From NCBI GenBank assembly GCA_010093485.1, contig MU001509.1:738256-802255 (forward strand): DNA of 64,000 nt. Direction: 5' to 3'. The position numbers and the translations under genes were made by a program. The notes below the pieces were generated by a model that worked only from the letters and a program-made list of their open reading frames with translations, was not told the DNA's origin and searched no databases. Below are positions 57,366 to 64,000 of the stretch, one piece after another; position 1 is the first letter of the stretch; the number at the start of each line of letters is the position of its first letter. Source of the stretch: Karstenula rhodostoma CBS 690.94 (taxonomy: Eukaryota > Ascomycota > Dothideomycetes > Pleosporales > Didymosphaeriaceae).

Positions 57366-58085
57366 GATGAAGTCGGAAATGGCTAGCAACCATCGCGACA
57401 AGTTTCCGAGTCCTGTCGATCGATATTTGTTGATGTGTCTCACGCCACTGGGTCTACACTAACCCTCACAGCGGCTACGACCAAATTGTCAACGAGCTGA
57501 AAGCTTGTGCTAAGGACATCAAAATCCGTCGCTATGGTCGGATATGGCTAGCGACCATTACGACAAGTTTCGACCCCGGTCGACTAATAGTTGATGCCGT
57601 TGGCAGGGGTGTCATGCTGGGAGCCCTTACAACGGCCACGACCAATCTGCCCGAATCCGTCGCTATATTCTGAAATAACTAGCGACTATTGCAACAAGTT
57701 TCCAACTCCGATTAACTAATAGTTAATGCCATTAGTAGGGGTGTTATACTAGGAGCCCTTACAACGGCTATGACTAATCTGCTAATAAGCCACTACCTCG
57801 TCCTAAGGACGTCGAAATCCGTCGATGTAGTCAAAAATAATCAAGAAACGGGTCGACAAAGTTCGACTCCTGTCGATCAACACATGCCAGTGTCCCCCAA
57901 GCAGTAGATCCATGCTGCGAGCACAACGGCCACGACCACCCACGAGCCAACAAGCCACCACCTCATCCTAGGGATGTCGAAATCCGTCGATATAGTTGGA
58001 AATGATCAATCAACTGGTCGACAAAGCTGCGATTCCCCGTCGATTAATACCTGCTGAGGTACCCCAAACAAGTAGGGACCTGGAT
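57366..58085. repeat. degenerate tandem array of 130-166-bp units
   Basis: About four and a half units follow one another. Each starts near AATCCGTCGATATAGTYGGAA (at 57523, 57653, 57815 and 57981, with a partial unit from 57366) and contains GACAAGTT..GACTCC..GTCGAT and ACAACGGCCACGACCA blocks. Unit 3 differs from unit 2 largely by C-to-T/G-to-A changes (GGCCACGACCAATCTGC against GGCTATGACTAATCTGC). It has no coding frame. Confidence 0.8.
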
Positions 58086-59081
58086 CCTGTCTACCACGGG
58101 ACTCGGTAAGAAGTCGAGGGACAACCCGTCTTCTTTCAGACATAATAACCCATCGGAAATGATGCGTAGATATGCTGAAGCCGTTCTACAGCAGTCGACG
58201 CCATGTCGATCCGTATTTGCGGAGATTTGGCGGATGTAAGCATGTAGGCGCTGCACATCACGTGATAACGCGCAGGCCGGGGCCCTGCGCGGCGGGCACC
58301 TCTGCAACTCACCCCAAGGGCGTCGTCACCCGAATCACGACGAAATGCTTCCCAAAAGGGCTCAATCGCACTATTTGGCCGTGTTCTACATTTGCGCACG
58401 GAAAGATCATGTATCTCCCCGTCCATGACACTCGCTCAATGGAGCCGGCCACCCGCCACATTAAGTACCGCAAAACTCAAACCGCTTGCTTTCGAAACAA
58501 CAAACCCTTATTTCATATGCGCGAGCACTCATGGCACTAGGTGTTCATTGAAGCCATCGGCTGCGACCTTTCCGCGCATTCTGCAGGGACTACCGGCTTC
58601 AGATCACTCATGCTCCACAGGTGCTGACCAGGTGCCGCCGGCATCACGCGTGCACAACCAAGAAGGAACGTCTAGGTGCCAAGGGGCTGTCCCAACTTCT
58701 TGCAGGTCGGTGTAGTGGGGCGTGGAAGGGGTGGTCCCGGGCTATGATACCAGTCTCTTCAACGAAATGGACTTTCTGAGTATCGTGATTATCGTGGCAC
58801 GCGTGGCGACAATGGCTAGCAGGAACTCTCTCTCGCACCTGTCTCTTCGTGCAGCTGTCTACTAGCGCGTCATAGAGACACATGCTGTAAAGTTTGTATG
58901 TTCCCGGTCTGGTCTCGACAGAAATCTGAAATCTACAACCACCGCCCCAAATACGTCTAACCTATTGAATCTTCGCCACAACAAGCCCAACTCACACGGT
59001 TGCGAGTTGCTTCAAGCGCCTGGGCCTGCCCGGCGACGAAGTTCTGGGATGTATTTTCAGTACGGCCTCAAAGTGCTTGCT
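58086..59081. other. intergenic, no supported gene
   Basis: Short overlapping frames only. Nothing recognised. Confidence 0.4.
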
Positions 59082-59282
59082 CTACGACTTACTATTGAAC
59101 TCAGCTACCTTCCCTTCATCTTGCGGCACCCGTACTCCTTTCACAGCCGACGTTTCTTCATCCTTCTTCCATTTGATGAGTACTGGTATGAATGCTACAA
59201 GCTTGGTGAAGACAACGAGGGTTGCCAGCACTGGGACGGTAGCAAGAGCGAGTGCCGTGCCGACGTAATCTAGAATAGCCAT
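59082..59282 (-). CDS. possible small single-span membrane protein
   Basis: From ATG 59282 the frame reads MAILDYVGTALALATVPVLA and a hydrophobic segment up to KLVAFIPVLIKWKKDEE, then a charged tail, 66 aa in all. A GTAAGT at the 3' side (AAT A|gtaagt) may be a donor. Splicing to the cccag acceptor about 60 bases on would replace the last residues with KLRRRAGPGA and a stop. The pattern, one N-terminal span with a basic stop-transfer, resembles small mitochondrial or ER proteins, but no family is recognised. Confidence 0.35.
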   Translation of the reverse strand: MAILDYVGTALALATVPVLATLVVFTKLVAFIPVLIKWKKDEETSAVKGVRVPQDEGKVAEFNSKS

Positions 59283-59689
59283 CCCGCAATAGTATGGGGG
59301 CCGTGAAGCCAATCAGTATTATGTGATAGCGAGGCTGCTTTAAACGCACGAGCGCATGGAAAGGTCAGAGGTGTGCCAGGCTGAAGCTGGGGAGACGGGA
59401 GTCGAAGAGTTGTGCGGGTGTGCAAGTTGATAGTGGATGCAGTTTAGAGTTAGGTAAACTGCTGATATATTCCCGTTGAAACTGACTTGGCATTTGCTAT
59501 TTGAACTTGTGTACATCTAGAGCGGCGTAGCACTGCTGACGCCAGCGCGCTGCTACGCCGCGAGTGACTGAGGTGCTGTGCCGCAAAACATATATATGAC
59601 TTCAACATGACTGGACTGTGCCTCCGGTTTCTTCATTAGCAATGACAAGTTCCAATCGTTGTACTGGGTCGACGACCAGCGTACATAAG
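59283..59689. other. intergenic, no supported gene
   Basis: Only the promoter side of the small minus-strand frame is expected here. I see no protein-like frame or repeat. Confidence 0.4.
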
Positions 59690-59870
59690 AAAGTAATTGC
59701 AAAACTCCGGACCTTTATGTGATAGACCAACAGCCTCTAACCACTGCAATGATACCATTTAGGGCGGGGCCGCTTATCCTGACCCACTGCTTCGAAAGGT
59801 CACAAGGAGAGGCCTGTCGGCCGTTATGAGACGACAACACTTTACCACTGAGCCATAGATCCTGTAGTTT
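59690..59870 (-). ncRNA. tRNA-like fragments with pol III A boxes (SINE-like or decayed tRNA)
   Basis: On the minus strand TATGGCTCAGTGGTAAAGTG (near 59855-59836) is an excellent tRNA A box with D-loop, followed at about 60 nt by CTTTCGAAGC, a weak B-box/T-loop match. A second A-box-like TTGCAGTGGTTAGAGGC follows near 59752-59736, with GGTCCGGAGTTTTGC downstream. Neither can be closed into a full cloverleaf with a matching acceptor stem, so these are not intact tRNA genes. Confidence 0.4.
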
Positions 59871-59939
59871 TAATGGATGAATGCTTCGGGAAAGAATATA
59901 GATATATGAATGTGTTACGATCATTCCTCGAGCTGAAAC

Positions 59940-60746
59940 TCAACGACTTGCTGCCTTGGGCAGCCGCTTCATATACCTAATAGTATATTTTCCCCACCTA
60001 TCCTCCGTCACGCCCTCCCCTGTGCCGTTTAACCTCTCCGCCCACCCTTTTCTCGGTGGCGACGGCGCATAATCGTCCAAATCCACATGGAGCTCCCTCA
60101 CAACTTCAAATCCGAACTTCGCATAAGCCCTCCACGCCTGATCAGACGAATGCACCCAAGTGAAAACACCAAGCCGGTCTGCGTTCGCATTGCCAAACTC
60201 AATGAGCGCACTGCCGACACCTTTCGAGTGATGTGCCGGGGAAACGATGAGGCCGGCGATATACATGCACGATGTGCTGGGCGGCATTAGTGACGCCATC
60301 GCGTGCTGCATGTCTGCGTCCTCAAGGGCGTGGAGACGGTCAATTCCATTCTCCGCCTTCTCCCCATGCGTCTTGCTTTCCAGTCTCCCTTCGCTAAGAT
60401 CGTCTCCACCCCTTTTCTCCACATCCTTCTCACAATCCTCGAGGCTATCTGCGGGGCCCTCGGACGCGATCTTCGTCTCTTCTACCCCTCTGAAGCCCCA
60501 GCCTGCATGCCCGACAATGTTGCCGGCGGAGTCGACAGCTTTGACGTAAATGTAGTTCTTCTTATGGAGCGTGGCGAGGAACCCATCGCGGGAGACGTCG
60601 CACATGTCGAATGGCTTCCCGCCTAGCTGTTTGACGATCGTATGGCGATCCGTCGAGAAGGCTGCTGCGGTGATGCGAGCGCAGGCATGTATGTCGGCGT
60701 ACTGGAGGGGGTGGATGGCGATGGCCAGGTGATTTCTGGGCGGCAT
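59940..60746 (-). CDS. GNAT-family N-acetyltransferase
   Basis: Frame of 268 aa from ATG 60746 (MPPRNHLAIAIHPLQYADIH). The N-terminal ADIHACARITAAAFSTD is the usual first beta-alpha of the fold. YIYVKAVDSAGNIVGHAGWGF forms strands 2-3. An acidic low-complexity insert (about 90-150) follows, then motif A: YIAGLIVSPAHHSKGVGSAL with the acetyl-CoA pyrophosphate loop HSKGVGSA (about 173-180). FTWVHSSDQAWRAYAKFGFE is motif B. It transfers acetyl from acetyl-CoA to an amine; the substrate is unknown. The length and internal insert are typical of fungal GNATs of peripheral metabolism. No intron is needed. Confidence 0.88.
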   Translation of the reverse strand: MPPRNHLAIAIHPLQYADIHACARITAAAFSTDRHTIVKQLGGKPFDMCDVSRDGFLATLHKKNYIYVKAVDSAGNIVGHAGWGFRGVEETKIASEGPADSLEDCEKDVEKRGGDDLSEGRLESKTHGEKAENGIDRLHALEDADMQHAMASLMPPSTSCMYIAGLIVSPAHHSKGVGSALIEFGNANADRLGVFTWVHSSDQAWRAYAKFGFEVVRELHVDLDDYAPSPPRKGWAERLNGTGEGVTEDRWGKYTIRYMKRLPKAASR

Positions 60747-61104
60747 GGTGGAGGAAGTATCGATTACAGCAACCACTGACGCCGTTGAACATTTGAAAGA
60801 ATGATGTATCTTATGAACTTTCGAGGGGGCATACTACTGGATACTTGATTGGTAGATTTCCTCCAATAGGGTCGCTTACTTGCATATGCCGCCCTTCGGA
60901 GAGAGATTGGCGCCCTTCGTTATCAGCTAGATCGACTCGTTCATGGTGTTGAGAAGAAGGTGGAAAGATGTATGAAAATGTATATGCATGATGTACATGT
61001 GCGCCAGCGAAGATAGACTCGAGCTTGGTGAATACCGAAACGCCTTAAAACCCCCCTGCTAAGAACGACATGGGAAAGAAAACTTTAAAGACAAGTTAAC
61101 GGTG
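60747..61104. other. intergenic region
   Basis: Promoter of the GNAT gene and 3' flank of the oxygenase-like gene. Nothing else seen. Confidence 0.5.
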
Positions 61105-62010
61105 CTAACCAAACACAAGTGCCCTCACTTCAATGCTCTCGCGTCCAACGGCGCCCTCGGGAGTCCTTGGGTCAACAAAAGCAGTGTGCGGAGCGCGGCC
61201 CCACAAGCCCACCGTCTCATCACTATCAAAGCACTTCAGCAACAAGCGGTCCTCGTTTTTCATCCCAGACCAGTAATACCATTTCTGTGTCGGGTTGAAG
61301 TGCACTTGTGCCGTCTCGCCAGTGCGGTCTGGGTACCTGTGCTCTACTGGGATCAAGTCCTCGTCTCTGACCGTGGAGCTGTCCGCAACAGCAAGAGGGT
61401 GCGCCATGACTGGGCCATTCAACGGTCGCCACACGTTGATGATGCGGTAACGGCCTTGCAGCAGCTTTTCTGCCTCATCAGGAAGATGGAACTTGACGCG
61501 CTGTGCGGCGGAAAACGGCGTCTGGTCGACGTGAACCCGCGTCACAGGCGCTCTGTTCGCCCCCGGATGCGATCGTCGAATGGTGTGGTCGAAGAGAAGG
61601 ATTCTGTTTGCGCCAGGCACGCTCTCTAATAGCAGCTTCTCGACCTCGGGGTAATAAACCCTCTTGATCTGATCATCGTCCTGGAACTCATATTCTTCTG
61701 AAGGTACATTTTGAATGGTGTCGAAGGCGTTGTTGTTCAAGGAGAACTTCTGCTCCTGCCCTCGCAGATCATTGAGAGTTACGTCATGCAACGATTCCCC
61801 AAAGTTGCGTTGTGGTACACCCTCAAGCGGCTCGACGTAGTTGTGCGGCTTTGAGCCGTCTTCGGGCGGCTTGTAGAACGAGAGCGTGGCTTTGACCGGG
61901 CCGCGAGGGATAGGGAGACCTTGGAAGTTGACGTCCGTGGACGTAGGTACCGATGGTGTAGTGCCTGAAAGCTCGTGTGCAGGTGTGGGTCGCGGCGCGG
62001 CGGTCGCCAT
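61105..62010 (-). CDS. AsaB/NvfI/GA4-desaturase-like hydroxylase (CmcJ-like family)
   Basis: Single exon, 301 aa, ATG 62010. The family pattern is clear: KATLSFYKPPEDGSKPHNYV near the start, the HxD iron-binding pair in TRVHVDQT (H160, D162), RYRIINVWRPLNGP (about 188-200), WYYWSGMKNEDRLLLKCFDS, and the closing PHTAFVDPRTPEGAVGRESI with the second candidate His. These are non-haem Fe(II)/2-oxoglutarate-type enzymes found in fungal secondary metabolism (GA4 desaturase, asperfuranone AsaB, NvfI); the actual reaction is unknown. There is no secretion signal. It is flanked by a GNAT and an SDR gene, a combination compatible with a small metabolic cluster, though no backbone synthase is in the window. 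Confidence 0.88.
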   Translation of the reverse strand: MATAAPRPTPAHELSGTTPSVPTSTDVNFQGLPIPRGPVKATLSFYKPPEDGSKPHNYVEPLEGVPQRNFGESLHDVTLNDLRGQEQKFSLNNNAFDTIQNVPSEEYEFQDDDQIKRVYYPEVEKLLLESVPGANRILLFDHTIRRSHPGANRAPVTRVHVDQTPFSAAQRVKFHLPDEAEKLLQGRYRIINVWRPLNGPVMAHPLAVADSSTVRDEDLIPVEHRYPDRTGETAQVHFNPTQKWYYWSGMKNEDRLLLKCFDSDETVGLWGRAPHTAFVDPRTPEGAVGRESIEVRALVFG

Positions 62011-63091
62011 TGCGGATGTGTAAACTAAGAATTAGGATTCGTTCGTTTTCGAGCGTGTATCGTGAGTTGCAGTGGCGGACACTGGTGGAGAGGTAATCTG
62101 GTTCAAGTTGAGCTATCAATGTGGTCAGAGGTAAGTTGACTTGGATGGAGAAGATGTGAATCGGGTAGACGTTTCGCGTGCATATATATTCATACGATTA
62201 GAAATCTTGGATGACTTCGTGCAGCTTCCCTCGATCATACAAAGGGCGGGGATAAGAGGCGATGGCATCATCGCCCTATGACCGAGGTTAGTAATAAGAG
62301 CCAGGGCTGGGTTTTCACCAATCGCTGCATCGACGGCTGACAAACAACTCGATTGCGTGACCGCCAGCGAATATGCGAGCTGGGGAGTATTACTGAGTTG
62401 TCGCAAGCCATCTCGAGGGTTTCAAAGCAGTCGAGTGCTGAAAGCTTACAGCGTTGCTAGAGATCGCGCGGACGCGCACCATGGTAACCTCGGCAACTCC
62501 CGGTGATGGTTCGGCGCTTGGCGCTCACAACCTAATGCTTTCGTAACATTGACACCATAGCAGCTCACGAGCAGTGCCAGACTATGTTCCTAATCTTCGA
62601 AATGCCCAATCGCAGATGGGCAAGTTCTTGTCCTTGGTCGCTTACCGCTGGTCGTGGGCTTAGGTGCCAGAACGTACTGTGGTAGGACGGGTAAGTAGTG
62701 TCGCAGGGGCAATCCTAGCAGCGAGGCTTTAAACCAAACATGTATAAAGAATGTACTTTTTACGAACACTAAGTAGGAGAAGGATATACTTTAGGGCGTT
62801 ATGGAGCGCATAATAGAGAAAAGATAGGGCTCAAGGATCCCCTTGCTCCGACACTACGTACCCATTCGACCACAGTAGAGCATCACGATATTCAAAGCAC
62901 CTCCTCAACGTGAGATCTCCGTTACGCGGAATGGGAAACAATAGCGCACAGAAAATACGTACCCATCGGCGCATAACCTCATAGCCACGGCGGACCCTCT
63001 CGCTAGTCTCCAATAAAACACGACGTCATCATGTTGAAATGTATGTATCACCTACATCTGCAACCTGCCAGCTCCTCTATAAATCAACAAA
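62011..63091. other. divergent promoter interval
   Basis: About 1.1 kb lies between two divergent enzyme genes, with no supported coding frame. TATAAAT lies at 63078-63084. Confidence 0.5.
63078..63084 (+). promoter_or_regulatory. TATA box of the SDR gene
   Basis: TATAAAT lies only 8 bases before ATG 63092. If transcription starts about 30 bases downstream, the usable start codon would be the in-frame ATG at 63188. Confidence 0.45.
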
Positions 63092-64000
63092 ATGCTACGC
63101 CTCTTCACACGGAACATTTCTACAGCCCGCATAACTATTCTCTCTCATACAAATATTCCCAAAATCTCCCCCATCCAAGTCAGCAACATGAGTGGTCACA
63201 CCGGTAAAGCAGACAATGAGCAGCTCAAGGGCTCCAAGCTCTTCGACGTATCCCATGTCACGGCTCTCGTTACCGGCGGCGGAACGGGCATTGGCCTCAT
63301 GATAACGCAGGCCTTAGTTGCCAATGGAGCTAGAGTGTATATAACCTCCCGAAGGAACGAAGTTCTCAAGAAGACGGAGGAGCTTTACAACACAGGCCCG
63401 GGAAAGATCATTCCTCTCGTGGCCGATGTAAGCAGCAAGGAGGATATCCTGCGCCTGTATGAAGAGGTGGAGAAGAGGGAGCCGAAAGGTATCCAATTGC
63501 TTGTCAACAACGCTGGCATTGCGCGTGACGATGCTACCTCGTAAGCGCCCCCTGACGGAGAAAGCAAGTATACAAACTGACGGCATAGGTTCTCGTCAAA
63601 TGGCCAGCCCGACATGACCGATGCTCAAGCCATCTCCAGTCATTTTCTGAAGACGCCCGAGGACTCCTGGGCCGACACCCTTAAAACGAATGTGACAGCT
63701 ATCTACTACATGTCTATGGCGTTCCTCCCTCTGCTGTCAAGGGGCCGGGAGGTTACTCCGGGCTACACATCAAGTGTTGTCAATATCACATCCATATCGG
63801 GCTTCATGAAGGGAAGCAGCTCTGGCCAGCTTTCGTACGCTACGTCCAAAGCGGCGGCCACGCACTTGACCCGCATGCTCGCCACTACATTCGCGCAGAC
63901 CAAGGTTCGCGTGAACTGCATTGCCCCAGGAGTGTTCCCGAGCGAGGTGAGTATCCTACACTTGCAACTATGATGTTGACGTACTTATTCTTCCAGATGA
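63092..64000 (+). CDS. short-chain dehydrogenase/reductase (partial, runs off the window)
   Basis: Exons 63092-63540 and 63589-63946 join in phase (gtaagc...gcatag). A further donor (GAG|gtgagt) at 63947 leads to an exon starting at or just beyond the window end. The Rossmann motif TGGGTGIG and NNAGIA are present, and the catalytic set is NITSISG (Ser) with SYATSKAA (Tyr and Lys), then VNCIAPGVF. The sequence resembles fungal NADP-dependent ketoreductases of the 3-oxoacyl-reductase/RhlG type. The first 32 residues (MLRLFTRNISTARIT) look like a mitochondrial presequence, but the TATA box so close to ATG 63092 makes ATG 63188 (MSGHTGK) a strong alternative start. It is divergent from the AsaB-like gene. 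Confidence 0.9.

Noticed and set aside
57366..58085. CRISPR array
   Set aside because: Units are 130-166 bp, diverged, without short identical repeats and unique spacers; the genome is eukaryotic.
59760..59860. Intact tRNA gene on the minus strand
   Set aside because: The A box is good but the acceptor stem does not pair and the T-loop match is weak; kept only as a tRNA-like fragment.

Overview
This window looks like a chromosomal segment of a filamentous ascomycete (Pezizomycotina, possibly Dothideomycetes). The evidence is short GT-AG introns of about 43-122 nt with CTAAC/CTGAC-like branch sites, genes in both orientations without operons, fungal families (C1-THF synthase with a possible mitochondrial leader, neutral trehalase, MBF1, a C2H2/fungal_trans regulator, a DUF3638/DUF3645 giant protein) and C-to-T / G-to-A differences between repeat copies that resemble repeat-induced point mutation (RIP). 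Exon joins were placed by eye. Each was checked for donor, acceptor and reading phase, and the joined lengths given are multiples of three. There are no transcript data.

Layout. 0.2-5.5 kb: an SH3/J-like protein gene and the trifunctional C1-tetrahydrofolate synthase. 6.2-11.8 kb: a lower-GC accessory block with a papain-fold-like NNCQHF protein, a five-exon Cys-rich protein, a class-3 lipase-like protein and a CorA-fold membrane protein. 11.8-14.2 kb: no supported gene. 14.2-20.8 kb: an acidic unknown protein, MBF1, neutral trehalase and a Ser/Asp-rich unknown. 21.05-21.31 kb: a MITE with TA target duplication. 21.3-24.4 kb: no supported gene. 24.4-25.9 kb: a Ser-rich gene with an apparent frameshift. 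25.9-33.2 kb: about 7.4 kb without a supported gene, lying upstream of a 974-aa C2H2 regulator (33.25-36.6 kb).

36.6-44 kb is a repeat-rich island. A sequence of about 120-160 bp occurs three times, and two copies are inverted around a 3.2-kb segment encoding a 513-aa multi-zinc-finger protein. This looks like an undescribed terminal-inverted-repeat element, and one of its arms is heavily altered by C-to-T/G-to-A transitions. An Arg/Ser-rich protein gene follows.

45.9-56.1 kb is one nine-exon minus-strand gene for a 3211-aa DUF3638/DUF3645 protein, so what looks like several separate reading frames is a single locus. 56.1-59.0 kb is mostly gene-free and holds a degenerate tandem array of 130-166-bp units. 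59.1-64 kb has a small membrane protein, tRNA-like pol III box fragments, a GNAT acetyltransferase, an AsaB/NvfI/GA4-desaturase-like enzyme and the 5' part of a short-chain dehydrogenase. These last enzymes are of the type seen in secondary or peripheral metabolism.
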